Assembly: GCA_030734395.1 (NCBI GenBank)
Contig: JAUZTG010000048.1
Span: 1,550,001 to 1,614,000, forward strand
Direction: 5' to 3'
From: Sarocladium kiliense
Lineage: Eukaryota; Ascomycota; Sordariomycetes; Hypocreales; Sarocladiaceae
Length of the DNA: 64,000 nucleotides
Positions within the stretch are counted from its first letter, which is position 1, and each line of letters opens with the position of its first letter. Below the pieces are notes generated by a model. That model saw only the letters and a program-made list of their open reading frames with translations, searched no databases and was not told where the DNA came from. The position numbers were made by a program, and so were the translations under genes. Positions 32,547-44,854 of the stretch are shown piece by piece.

Positions 32547-33184
32547 GTCGACCAGAGGGACTGGCAACGGAAGGCCCTCACCGCTTAAAGCACCGATCTG
32601 TTCTGCAACCCGGGAGTAGATGGTCGATAAGGTACTTTATGCTAATGGTTCCGAATGAAATGACTGAAGCTGATCTTGTCGAGACCTCTGCCGCATTCCA
32701 ATGCACTTGATTCCTCTCAGGTGTCCCTACCCTGAACATCAACACGCAGTCCAGTCTTCAGTCAGCCATTGAGAATCCCTGACAGCCAGCACTAGGGAAA
32801 ATCAGTTTAGGTGCATATCTGCGCTGATCCTTTGACACTTCCATCCCACTGTCGATAAATAGAGTTGACATGTTCGTTGAAACTCACTCCTCTGCCATGC
32901 CGACTCATGCTGCCCTGCCTCGGCGCGGGGTCCCTGAATCGCTGCCAATGTTCAGGGACTTGGGCCAACTCCCAACATTTCTTCCTCTCCGTACCAACTA
33001 TATTCAATCATCCTTTTCTTTAATACTTTCTTTCCATAATAAGTCGCGTAATTTCACAGCATAATGCCTTTTCAACCTGCGTTCCTTTCAAAATGCTCTC
33101 TCGGCCCTACTGCCCCGGCCCTTGCATCGCCCTTGCGACCGCATCGCGCGTCTTGGACCGATCGCCGCATCACTTGACCTGATC

Positions 33185-33290
33185 ACCACCACCACCACCA
33201 ACTGCTCCTCATTCCCCCTCTGACCGCCTCCGCCTCATCCTCCCTAAATTTCCTCTAACCGTCTCCTCTTCTTCTCTCTTCCTCTCTCCT
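33185..33290 (+). promoter_or_regulatory. Pyrimidine-rich promoter/leader of the GTPase gene
   Basis: About 100 bases of nearly continuous C/T, starting with a CCA repeat and ending in CTCTTCTTCTCTCTTCCTCTC, lie 50-160 bases before the ATG at 33343. CT-rich tracts of this kind are typical just upstream of transcription start sites in well-expressed fungal genes. Confidence 0.5.
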
Positions 33291-33342
33291 TAAGAGAAAA
33301 GTCAATTTTCTCTCTCACGGGATCATTTTCCCTGGCGGCCAA

Positions 33343-34350
33343 ATGTCTTCCCTCGAGGCCAAGATCGTCGTCCTCGGCGCGCAGGGTGTCGGCAAAACAT
33401 CCCTCGTGATGCGCTATTGCAAAGGCGCTTTCAACCCGGCAGACATCACTTCTACCGTCGGTGCAAGCTTCATGACGAAGCGGGTGGTGGATTCTGACTC
33501 GGATACGGTTGTTCGTCTGCAGATTTGGGATACTGGTGAGTGGTTTGCCGCGTTACGCGACGGGCACGGGCTTATCTTGTTGTGATGATGTGATATTCCG
33601 TTGCTGACCACCTTGCCAGCTGGACAAGAACGGTTTCGATCGATATCAAGACTTTACTACCGAGGCGCGAACGCGTGTATTCTCTGTTACTCTATTACCG
33701 ATGCGAAGTCTTTCGAGGATATGGGCGTTTGGCTCACCGAACTCCGCCGGAACCTCCCCTCCGATGTCGTCCTCCACGTAGTCGGCACCAAGGCAGACAT
33801 TGTCGCCCGTGACCCTTCTGCTCGTCAAGTCCCATTCGAACGCTGCATCGCCTACGTCGCCGAGAACCTCGCCCCCGGCGCAAGCACCGATCCACCACCA
33901 ACAGCCAGCACAAGTCTCGGATCCGGAGGCGCAGCAATGGGAGAGCCTCGCAGTCCCTCGTCGAAACGCAGTTCTGGTTTCTGGGCTCAGGAGGCAGGCT
34001 GGGATGCGTGCCACGAGATCAGTGCCGAGAGCGGCGAAGGTGTCGAGGAGGTTTTTCGCGTTGTTGCACGGAAGCTGGTTGAGCAGAACAGGAAGATGCA
34101 GCAGGCTTTGTTACTGGCGACGGCGACACCCGCAGCGACACCTGGATACGATTCCGGCGCGGATGGAGGGTACTTTGACGGCATGAATGCGAGGGGGAGC
34201 TTCCGTGTCGGCCGCGATAGGAGGAGCTGGCTCTTCTCTCCGGCTTTCTCGCCTGCGGTGACGGTCGATCAGGCCGGGAGTGCTGTTGGTTCTGGCCAGG
34301 AGCAGGCTCATGGGGAGTATGAGCACAAGGCACGGCGACGGTGCTGCTGA
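33343..34350 (+). CDS. Rab-like small GTPase with a long C-terminal region
   Basis: Two exons (33343-33535, 33620-34350) give 307 residues, compared with about 200-220 for a typical Rab. Motifs are the P-loop GAQGVGKTS (12-20), the switch I Thr in ITSTVGASFM, the switch II WDTAGQERFRSISRLYYRGA, and the SAESGEGVEEVF (G5) segment. The G4 motif NKxD reads TKAD, as in Rho-type proteins. The protein ends in CC, consistent with double geranylgeranylation and membrane targeting (known for Rabs). Two extra stretches account for the length: a Pro/Ser-rich insert between G4 and G5 (PPPTASTSLGSGGAAMGEPR and beyond), and a Gly/Ala-rich tail. It probably acts in vesicle traffic, but I cannot assign a specific Rab or compartment. 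Confidence 0.88.
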
Positions 34351-34705
34351 TCTACACAGCTCTATAGAAGAGAGATGTTGCGGTGTGACTGGCATGGTTC
34401 TACAAGGTCATTGTCTTTCTGTTTGGCATGGATACAGAGATACCCATCGAATGTTTGGCGCGTCTCAGTTCTGGGTGGTTTGCACTACGCGAGGGAGTCT
34501 CTTAGGTCTTTTTCTGATGCATGGGTTTCTATTCGTTCAGCATGATGCACAGGACATGGTATTGGCTGGCATGGGTGGCGTTTGGGTGGCTTTCCTACAT
34601 TTCATAGATAACGCATACGAAGCGATACGCAAGTAATACCATCGGTTCTCAGTTCAAGAATATCTCATGTCCAGTGGATCAGGGTGATTGTTCTATAGCA
34701 CTTGC
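34351..34705. terminator. 3' ends of two convergent genes
   Basis: These 355 bases between the GTPase and helicase stop codons contain a chance frame (34280-34636) that overlaps the GTPase end. I assign only 3' UTRs here. Confidence 0.4.
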
Positions 34706-37700
34706 TCAAGCCTTCGCCTTGCCCTTCGCAACATCATCGTCCACAACCGGGAGAGCAGGAATTTCAATGCCTGTGATCTTGTGCTCCAGGCCAATATAGC
34801 TATCGCTGACCACCAGAACATCGAGCTTACGCGGCTGATTGCCTTCTGGCTCAGGGAGTTTGATCGTGGCTCTTGCCGTGGGCTTGCTTCCCTGGGTCAC
34901 CTTCTTCCCGCCACCAGCTGACCATCCCACGCGCTTCACAGCAATCACCTCGTCCTTTGCCACATCTGCTACGAGAACAAACCATCCCTCAGTCTGCGGC
35001 TTGGGGAACTTGGGTGCAAAGATACGTGCCTCTCGTTCGACCACAGGGTTGAGACGTTTGAGGCCGATTGTCAAGGAAAGGGACTTGATCTCGTCGATGG
35101 ACACAGCTATATGAGGCAGGACGGAAATTGTGCGGGAGAAGCGGGCCTGCTGACTAGCAGGGACCCTGAGTTTCTTCGCAAAGTTCTTGACCTGTGGCTG
35201 CGAGAATCCAGCTATTGTGGCGAGGCTTGTGTCGTCCTTGACCTCACCGGGCTCGATCCCGGGGAGAATAGAGCAAACTGGCTCGGTTGGCCATCTGGCA
35301 CACTTGATACTCTGCAGCAGGGTAATCATCTGCAAACAGCTAGAAAGGTAGCCCAGTTCGGTAAGCACATCGATCGATGCCTGGATGATACGGATTGCCT
35401 GATCGAGAACGCTGGTCTGGTCACCAACGTAATCAGTGATGGGGAGGTCGATTCTCGACATGTGGGCTTGCAGAAGCAGGAAAGCCTTCACGTGGGGATC
35501 CCACATCGGGAGACCAAAGCTGTGCCCTTGGAATGGGAGATTGGCGGACAACGTTTCGTTGATCAAATCTTCGTTATGGCGGACTGGTAGCTCGTCGTAT
35601 TCGATAGCACGGGACATCCATGACAATACGTCAAAGAAGCTGCCTTGAGGCTTTGCGTGCTTGGCAAGATGGCGGATAGTCTTGTGGGAGAGATAGTAGT
35701 AACTCATGATTTTACCAAGGGGTGTTGGGTCAACGTCTCCGTTCGGGTAGACCTCCACACACTTCGACTTGGCTAGCTCATCCAATGACTTGCTGACCAT
35801 TTCAACCATGAAGTCATTCGCAAGCTGCTGAGCTGCAATGCTGCTGTGTTCCTCAGCTGAAATCTCCAGGCCGTAGTATGAAGGGTTCTTGTGCAGTCTC
35901 CTGAAGAAGAACGTCCAAGTGAGGTAGTCCAGGGCATCTTGCTTGGTCACAATAGTCTCTGCTGAGACTTCGGCACACAAGTGATTGTCGAGAACAGTGT
36001 GGAGCGATGATTCGACAGGGAAGCCTGTGTGAAGGAAGTGTTTGTAGAAGTCCTTCTTGGAATCTTGTGTGAAGATGCGCGCCACGCCAGAGTTATCGAA
36101 CTGGGGACGACCTGCTCGTCCCAGCATCTGCAAAACATCGGTGAGATCCATGTCTTTGTAGCCCTCCATCTTAGCATCGTAGAACTGTGTGCCCTTGACA
36201 ACAACCAAATGTGCGGGGAGGTTGACACCCCAGGCGAGTGTGCTGGTCGCAACAAGGATCTGAATTTTGTTGTTAAGGAACAGTTCCTCGGCTAGCTGAC
36301 GGTCAGACTCGACAAGACCAGCATGGTGGAGACCAATGCCGAAGTTGATAGCCTCCTTCAGTGCGTCATCCTTGACTCTTGCAAGGTTCAACTGTAGGTC
36401 ATCCTCATCCATGTGCAAGAACCTGCGAGGGTTGTCCTCCATTCCGCAGAAGTTGATCAGGTCCTTTGCTGTCAGTCTAGTTTGACGACGTGATGGCACG
36501 AAGACAATCACTGGCTTTTCCGGGCTGTGGTTCTTTACTGCCAAGAAGGTCGGGCGGTTCATGGACTGCATAAGCGGGCAGAAGCCCCGGACCTCAGGGA
36601 AGCCGTCGATGAACAGTTCCAGAGGGACGGGACGAACAGAGTGACGGAAGTTGAACAGGCCTTCCTTCACGCCAAGCCAATTACCAAGGTCGCTGGCGTT
36701 CGCGCACGCCGTTGACATACCCAGGAGGCGCACAGAGTTCTCCGTTGATGCTGCGATGTAGTTCATACGCGACACAATGATCTCAAGAATCGGACCACGG
36801 TCTCCAGCGAGAAGGTGAATCTCGTCAATGATGACCAGGCTGACCTGGCGAACATAGCCTCTGGTTTGCCATGAACGAGAGATACCATCCCACTTCTCTG
36901 GCGTGGTGATGATGATGTCGGCATCCTTGATAGTCCGCGTGTCTGGGGTGTTGTCACCTGTGAGTTCCACAATCTTCAGACCGAGGGGTCTGGCCAACCG
37001 CTGTCCCCAGTCCTTGACACGTTCACGGACGAGAGCTTTCATCGGGGCGATATACACCACCTTGGACTTCGGCCGCTCTCGGAACGCCCACCACATGGCT
37101 AACTCAGCCGCCACTGTCTTGCCACTACCAGTGGGTGACCCCAGCAAAACGTTCTTGGACGTGTGGTAGAGAGTATGAAAGATCTGTGTCTGCATAGGGT
37201 TGAAGAATTGGAAACGCTTAGCGTAGATCTCCTCAAGTCCAGGGTTCTTCAAAGCCGTGATAGGAAGCGGCTGCAGGTTCAAAAGCTCCGTGTAGACGCT
37301 TTCTGTATCAGGACGGATAAGGTGCTGGAAGGAGACTGGGGTGACAGTCTCGGCTCCAAGCCAACGATCAGAGACACACCGAACATAGATCTGGCTGGGA
37401 AGAGGGTCCGATAATGGGATGGTGAAGTTGAGCTCATGGTCGTCATGAAGCTTTCGTCGGTTGAGAATGAAGTACTCATGGTGATAGATCTCAGCTGTCT
37501 CGGAGTTCTCAACCCAGATGTAGAAAGACTCAGATGTACCATGGTATTCATCTCTCCAAGAGAAGTCGGGGATCACGTAGAGCTTGATACGGAGAACATC
37601 TCTGTTCAAAGGTGCGATCTCGGCCTCAACATGCACTGTTGGGAAGCTCCTCAGAATCCTGGCAATATTCTTGCCTGCGGCGTGATTGTGGACGAGAGAG

Positions 37701-40665
37701 CCAATCTCGGCTGGCTCCATCTCCTTCATTGCCTCGATGGTCAAATGCTCCTTAGCATCGAGCTGGTTGAGGATCGGCTTGGCAAGATCAAATTGGTGCA
37801 AAGGATGCTGGAAGGGCCAGATTCGCTTCTCGATGGACTTCGCGAGGCCTAACAAGACGAGACACTGATGACCCCATCTTCTGTTCAGGGCTAACATGAA
37901 AAGAGCTCGACAGATACGACCAGACTGCTGCGCGACGTAGTTCATGTCGTTTCCTAGGGCGAAATCCTCTGGCTGCTGGCGAGAGATGTAGGATTGCAAA
38001 AGAATGTTGGTCTTCGCTTGGGGTGTGTCGATGCCCTGTTCAACATCGCAAGGGACAACTCGATCGTTGTCTTTAAGATTCATGAGCTCGTTGGCTTCGC
38101 TTTCTCGAGACTGGACATTGTCAAACTCGCCGCTCATGCTGATCATCTTGAGAATGTCCGCCTCAGTTGCGAGCTCTCTCATCATTGTGTTGAAGATCTC
38201 GATACTTGTGTGCAAGATGTAGAATTGACTGGCGATGCGCCCGATATCCTTGCTGCGCAGCTCCTCTGTACGCTCATTGAAAATGATCATTTGGCACTTC
38301 TGAAGGGTACGTGCTGCTTGAATTGCCAATTGACGACGCCGTTGCACGAGCGTTGGATCGTCACGAATCTCATCCCACTCAATGCCATACGTCAAGGGAC
38401 TCTTCTGCATGCGCACGAAGAGGTAGGAGTATCCAATCCATTGGACAGCGTCGGGGATGGAGGTAACTGTACCAAGCGCAATCTCGGCGTTGAGGTTGTC
38501 AACCAGCTTGGTAGAGAACTTTGACTCAATAGGTTGCTGTTCTGTTACCGCTCTAAGGTAATGTGGCAGCTTGTCGATGGTTGTGCAGATCATACCGATA
38601 CCGGTGTCCTCAAATTGCGGTCGTCCGGCACGTCCGAAAATCTGGAGCACATCAAGAATGCCCAGATCAACAAATTTGCCGTCTTGAGCACTGTAGACCT
38701 GCGTCCCCTTGATTACGACCGCAGCAGCCGGCAAGTTAACACCCCAAGCGAGGGTGGCTGTACAGCAAAGAACCTTGAGAACGCCCTGAGCAAAGAGACG
38801 CTCCATAAGATTTCGGTCTGACCGAGCCATGCCAGCATGATGAACCCCCAAGCCTTTGGGTACGAGATCTCTGATCTCCCGAGACTTGGTGGTTTTCATG
38901 TCCCGGACAGCTTGGTCGTATTGAGGGTGAAATTGCGGATCAAACAAATCTAGACAGTTGTGCTCAATGGCTTTTTCGTGGAGCATTTTAGCCGTAACCA
39001 TCGTGTCTCGGCGAGAGTGCACAAATACCATGACTTGGTGATCGCGACCAAGCATTTCCTTAACCTTGTCGAAAGCGACGACGTCGAGATTATCTCGCGA
39101 CTGCTTTGATCCTGCTTTGCCTCTGACACCAATGAAATGCTGCTCAAGGGGTACGGGTCGGAAGGATGCGTCGAAATAGAATAGTCCGGCTTGCTTGTTG
39201 ACCTTCAGGAAGTCGGCGACATCGATGTAGTTAGGCAATGTAGCACTCAGACCGACGATGCGGATCAGCGACTGTGTGCTCTCAACCTGCCTCTCGGTTC
39301 GCGCGACAAGGGACTCCAGAACGGCGCCTCTCTCATCATGAAGCATATGAACTTCATCGATGATCAGCAATCGAACCTTCTGTACAAGTTCTGTATCGCC
39401 GGTGCCCTTGCGAGTGACAACATCCCACTTCTCAGGCGTCGTGACGATGATCTGTGTCTGCACAATCTCAGACTTAGTCAACTGCATGTCGCCAGTGTAC
39501 TCCCTACACTTGATGCCGAGCCATGCGAGTCGTTTGCTAAACTTCTCAGTGATTTCAGCAGCCAAGGCTTTCATTGGTGCCACGTAGACAATCTTGAAGT
39601 CGTCAGTCTCGACAGCAAACTCCTTGGCATCGGGGTTTTCAGTGGGATTTGGGACGGTGTTCTGGCCAATTGTGTGGAGGATCGTCAACATGGCAGCGTC
39701 AGTTTTACCCTATGCGTTGTTAGTGATTAGATCGCTTCTTGTATCAAACACGATCAGTATGGCCTTACAGCTCCGGTCGGCGCACATATCAGCATGTTCT
39801 CGCTTGTCTTATACCCGACGGGATACACAAGACTCTGCATTCGGTTCAGAGCTTTGTATCCCTTGAAAGTTCCACGGCAGAGTCCGTCGAGAGACGCAAT
39901 ATCCACCAGCTTTTGACCAGGGCCAAGAGCGCCCTTTTTCCCTGCCGGAATCACGTACTCCTCGTACTTCTCGAACTGTTTTCGCTCATGCCCATCTGGC
40001 AGACCGTACTTCTTGCCTGTAGAGCTTAGAGTGTTTCCGGCAGCATACGACCTGTAGACATGAGGGTATTGCACCTCGCGAGTGAATGATGGTGCAAGAG
40101 CAGCGGTCTTGTGCTCATGATCCTGGCGACGAAGTGCTTCATCTCGCTCTGCTTTCGAGAGAAGGCGACGGCCACTTTGCTCTTGCTCAGTATGCCTCGC
40201 AATAGCTGAGAGGATTACATTTTTGTGCCCAAGAACATCGATGATGAAGTCGAAGTCGTCATAGCCAACTAAGTCAGTGAGCAAGTTCTGGAGTTCCTCA
40301 TCTGAGCGGCCGGATGAAATGAGACCGAGAGTTTGGGCTTTGAAATCTTCGACAGGAAGTCCATTCTTTGTTGCAATGATGGCACACTTTTCCTCGAACC
40401 ACTCGTTGCCGTACGCTGTCGCGCCGTTGGTGCCATCGGATTCAAGGAAGTCGCTGCTATCCCCATCTTCGTCGTCCTCTGAGATAAAGTCCCAAACATC
40501 CTGACCGCCATCAGCGGAGGAATAGCCCTCTAGATCCTCGTCCGTCAAGTCTCCGTCTGCTAGTTGAGCGTCATTCGGTAGCTTTAAGTTTGCCAGGGCT
40601 GCCTGCATGGCGGCAAATTGCTCCCGCCATTGTGCTTCAGCGGTCACAAGATCGGTCGAAGCCAT
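34706..40665 (-). CDS. SLH1: Slh1/ASCC3-type tandem Ski2-like RNA helicase
   Basis: Two exons (40665-39769, 39709-34706) give 1966 residues, almost the length of yeast Slh1. After a 290-residue acidic N-terminus comes a first helicase cassette with APTGAGKTD (about 295-303), APMKALAAE, DEVH (about 417-420) and GLSATLPNY, then a Sec63-like unit. A second cassette has GSPTGSGKT (about 1156), DEIH (about 1260) and a second Sec63-like unit. Both cassettes keep their nucleotide-binding motifs. Slh1 is the motor of the RQT complex that splits collided ribosomes (known). Brr2 has the same layout but is longer and differs after the first Walker A. The only intron lies inside the first Walker A, between GA and GKT. 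The start codon lies within the pan1 reading frame, so almost no spacer remains between the two genes. Confidence 0.93.
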
Positions 40666-43600
40666 GATGTCTAAAATTTGCAGGCCTATCGCAGCTGAGT
40701 TCCGACTGCGAGTGAATATGATGCCTCGGCGTTGCTGGTGGAAATGCAATCGGTGCTTCGTTATTCGGCGCAGGACTGCCCGGGGCGGACTCTCTACCAG
40801 CTGCGGATAGAGGTCGGGGTGGAGCCATAGTCCCGAATAAGATGGAGGCCAGCTGCGCAGCGTTACCGCCGCCTGGTCTATCATCGTCCTCAGAGTCCTC
40901 GGAGTCATCATCCTTATCAGAACCCCAGTCGTCGGAATCTGCTCTCTTGCGAGACACTGGTGCAGGTGGAGTAGGAGCCGCGCCGCCCATACGGTGGAAC
41001 GGATTCGTGGATTCGGCCTGTGCCGGAGCCGGCGGAGGTGCAGCAGGGGCTGACGGAGCGCTGGCTGGGGGAGATGTAGCATCCGAAGGCTGGGACATCA
41101 TCTTGAAATAGGGATTCTTGCTGCCTGAATCAGCTGGAGGAGAAGTCACCACTGAAGGGATAGGCGGTGGTGAGGCAGTCGAAGCAGATGCTGGCGGAGT
41201 AGGCTTCTCGAGTTCCTGGCTGCCAGACGCATGGGTCGGCGTTGAGGCTTGTGGTGTTACCTGGTGCGGCCCGTCATCTTCGTCGTCGGAAGACGAGTCT
41301 TCCATGGCCTCGAGCTGGCGCTGAAGCTCGCGCTCGCGCTCCTTCGCCGCCTCCATCTCAGCACGGCGAGCCGCAAGCTTTGCTTCCTTCTCCTTGGCCT
41401 CGGCCTGGGCAGCCTTCTTCCGCTTCTTCTCTTCCTCCTTCTTAAGCTTGCCCTGTCGCACTTGCTCCTCAAGAGCTTTCAATCGCTCAGCGGCTTCGCG
41501 CTGCTCCTTCTCGAACTCATCCTCCTCGTCCCGAACTTGGCTCCTGTCTATGTGTTAGCACTGCTGCGAGACCCGGCCTGATTTGTACTTACGCCATCTG
41601 CTGCGCCTGTCGGTGCTGCTCTTCACGTTCCTCGGCAAGCTTCTGCTCCTCGAGTGCCTTGACAGCCTTCTCATCTTCAGCCTTCTTCGCTGCGGCCTCA
41701 CGCTCCGCCGCGTCATTCTTAGCACCCTTTCTCGTTGGCGGAGGCGGAGGCTTGCTTGCGGATTCGGCCGGGGCAGGTGGGGGAACACCTTGCTCCTCTG
41801 CGATACGAGCCTGGCGCTCACGCTCACGCCGGGCATCTTCTTCCTCGGCTTGGCGAATCTTCGCAGCTCGCTCGGCCTTTTCGCGCTCAGCGCGCTGAGC
41901 AGCAGTCTCGCCAGGCTTGGAGCTGGACTTAATTCCCAAGGCCGCCAGGCGCTCAGCCATGCGCTGCTCAGCCTGTTGCTTGATGAAGGCAGCACGCTCC
42001 TCGGGCGTCTTGTAGGATGCGTACGAGCCACCAGCGGTAGCTGGAGGAGTAGACGTCCGCGAAGATGTCTCCTCGAAACGGGGGCTCGCAACTCTTTCGG
42101 GACGCTCCTCCACGACTGGTGCAGCACGTACACCGCGCTTGTCCTGGGCACGAAGCTTAGCGGAGCGGCTCTCACGCTGGAGATCAAAGATGAAGTCTCG
42201 GACCTCATCCTCCACTCCAAGAGCATCTTCCCATCGCCTCTTCTCGTGTTCACTAGTGTTATCACGGCCACCCTCTTTCAGGCTATCCTCAATGCCACGG
42301 GAGAAGTCTCGCACGCTCTCTTCAACATCCTGTACCATGCGCTCATTACCCTCACGCTCATTCTTGACCCGAATAGTCTCCTCTTCCAATCGCTTGGGGC
42401 CTTCTGTGTCCTCGGTCCCAACGGGGTCAACCTTCTTGCCTGTCAGGGCGGCCGTACGCTGTTGCATCATGGCCTTCGCCCTGGCCTTGAGACGATCGGA
42501 CTCAGTGACAACGCCTCCAGGACCAGTGCCCACGATGTTGGAGGCACTGCCAGGGTGCGCCTTGGCGTCTTTAAGGCGGAACAGCTCGAGGCGAGCCTCC
42601 ATGATGGCCTTCTCCGTCCTGCGCACCTGAGATGCGAGCTCGGGAACCTTGTCATTCAGTGTCTGCAGCTGGCGCTTCAGAGCGCGGCGCTCAGCATCAG
42701 AGTCATTGCTGGCCAGCGCGGCATCGGGGTGTGAGTCGATGTCTTCTTGGATGCGGCGGATACGACGATAGAGCTCTTCGGCCTCACGGCGGTCACGCCT
42801 ATCGAGAATGTCATCTTCCTCATTGTTCTTCTCATCCGAAAAGTCCATAGCGTCCAGCAAGACTTGCTTCTCGCGGATCTTCTTCCGCAGCTGATCAAGG
42901 GTCAAGTCTTCATTGGAGCCAACGGATGACGGCGAGTCTGGACGAGGGGAATTGTTGCCGACGCGACGGCGTGCACTTGACTTGTAGCCAAACTCCTCAT
43001 TGTCATTGCGGAAGACGGTGGCGTCCTTGCGACCACCGGCTGGGCCGCCTGCGGCACCCCTGAAGGAACGATTCTTCATGTAGCTAACCCCAGTCTTTTG
43101 AGGCAAGAGTGCCGCGCCAGAGTTCTTCCTCTGATCGGACTCCTGGTGAAGCATATTCTTGAGAGTGCCGATCGACTGGCTAAAATTCCGTGTCGAAGGA
43201 GGAACCAACTCAGCGGGAAGAGTATTAGGCAACGGATAGCCATTGAGCTTCCGGTAGATCAAATGCATAGCAACTGCGAACTCGTCAAGGTCGAGGCGAC
43301 CCTTGTTACCGTGGTCGGCGAGAGTCCAGATCCGCTCCAAATCGGGCTTCTCAAGACCACTCTGCCCGAAAATCTCGATAGCCTGGTCTCCAGCGATGAA
43401 ACCTTTGCCCAGCCCGTCCCAAGCCTTGAACAGAGAATCATAACGGGTCTTCTCTTCCTTGGTGATAGCCCAGGGAATAACGGCGTTGCCTGAAAGTCCC
43501 TGTGTTGTAAAATTACCAGCCTCACGTCCCTGCTGTGGCATCATCTGAGCTTGGAGAGCGTCGATGTTCGGTAGGCCAGTGGAAGGAGCGTTAACGAGTC

Positions 43601-44854
43601 CCCATTGGCCGGGTCTGCCTGTAGGCTGAGCATTGAGAGGTGCGACCATTCCACCACTGTTGAAACCAGTCGGCATCGGGGGCATTGGTGGCCGAGGCCC
43701 CTGATACCCAGTCTGCTGAGGGACTTGGGGCCCAGGGAACCCAGTTTGTTGAGGCTGCATACCCTGCGGCTGCCCGAATCCCGTCTGTTGTCCAGGCATA
43801 CCTGTCATTTGTGTTTGGAGCAGCTGAGAGTTGGACGGCTGAGGCTGAGGTTGCTGAATGGTCGGGGGGGAAGCAGTATTGGTTCGGACATCGTTATTTG
43901 CGCCCGATGGTGCATCGTCGGCAATACTGAAGCTAATAATGTCGACCATGCTAGATACTTCATTCTTGATATTATCAGGCAGTGACGACGGCAGCATCTT
44001 CCCGGTCAACTTCAAGTTGCACAGGTACATGGCGAGAGCAAACTCGGGGAAGTATAGCTGTCCGGCCCGCGTAGTATCGGCCAAGGTCCTGTTCATCTTT
44101 TTTAGCATTCTGGACAAAGTTTACCAGATCTCACTTGCATGGAAACATACCAAATGTGCGAAAGAGAATCACCATCCAGCTTAGAGCGCATGAGAAGATC
44201 GCGCGCCTTCTCGCCAGACATGGCGGTTTCATCCCCAACAGCAGACTTGAAGAGAGTCTCAAACCTTGTTTGGTCTGTAGCAGTAATGAAGGATAGTCTA
44301 ATGTTGGGGATCTTGTTCGTTTTCTCCTGCCGTCTGCCTTGAGGCTTCGGTGTCCCGCCAGTCTGGAACGAAGCGGCCATCTGGGAGAAGCCCGTTGGCT
44401 GTGGCTTGATGGCCGCTGGGGGCTGGCTTGGTCCGCTTGAGGGCTGGGGCGAAGAAGAGAAGCCAGTCTGCTGCTGAGTTTGGAAGCTCTGCTGGGGCGG
44501 TTGTTGAGGCTGTTGAGGTTGTTGCTGCTGCTGCTGCTGTTGCTGGAACTGCTGCTGGTACTGTTGCGGCATGGACGGCATCGGCGGTACGGCACTCGGA
44601 CCTCCTTGTTGCTGCTGACCAGGAAACCCTGTGAATTGCTGCTGAAGAGGCTGCTGCTGTTGCTGTTGACCTCCCATCGGAAAGCCGGTATATTGCTGTT
44701 GCAGAGGCTGCTGCTGGCCAAACCCAGTCGGTTGCGGCGCAAAGGGGCTGGGCTGCTGTTGGCCACTTCCCAAGCTATTGAACGAGCCACCATATTGCGG
44801 TGCGCCCGGCCGCTGGCTATTGCCACCCAAGAAAGAGTTCGAGTTCGAATACAT
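40637..44854 (-). CDS. PAN1: Pan1, EH-domain endocytic scaffold, C-terminus unusually short
   Basis: Three exons (44854-44151, 44088-41593, 41543-40637) give 1368 residues. The Gln-rich start (PTGF/YTGF repeats) is followed by an EH domain (about 183-280, with HIWTLADTTRAGQL), a second EH domain (about 435-530, RIWTLADHGNKGRLDLDEF) and a long coiled coil (about 620-1060) of Glu/Lys/Arg repeats. The tail is acidic and Pro-rich. Pan1 links clathrin adaptors, End3 and Arp2/3 at actin patches (known). Family members usually end with a polyproline stretch and a WH2-like LLGDIQAG motif. Here the frame reaches LFGTMAPPRPLSA, goes on about 55 residues and stops at 40637, 29 bases inside the SLH1 coding region. 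Either the tail is lost or the repetitive DNA was collapsed in assembly. Confidence 0.9.
44521..44556. repeat. CTG/CAG-type microsatellite encoding poly-Gln in Pan1
   Basis: A run of TGCTGC triplets, interrupted by TTG and GAAC, encodes a Gln tract near residues 100-112 of Pan1. Further Gln-coding runs lie at about 44650-44720. Length variation between strains is likely. Confidence 0.65.

Larger units (their letters stand above)
31851..33342. other. 1.5-kb gap at the right end of the cluster
   Basis: No convincing gene is present; reverse frames at 32213-32505 have no domain. The interval holds a short palindromic element (32528-32546) and a pyrimidine-rich leader (33185-33290) for the following GTPase gene. 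It marks the change from the catabolic cluster to housekeeping genes. Confidence 0.5.

Noticed and set aside
40637..40800. An extra PAN1 intron leading to a normal C-terminus
   Set aside because: I searched for GT donors between 40640 and 40810 on the reverse strand. Only a weak GTAGAG is present, and no downstream exon with the polyproline/WH2-like motif exists before or inside SLH1.
41583..42734. 383-codon forward frame antisense to PAN1
   Set aside because: Opposite strand of the PAN1 coiled-coil coding region. The PAN1 frame has EH domains and proper introns, and this one has nothing recognisable.
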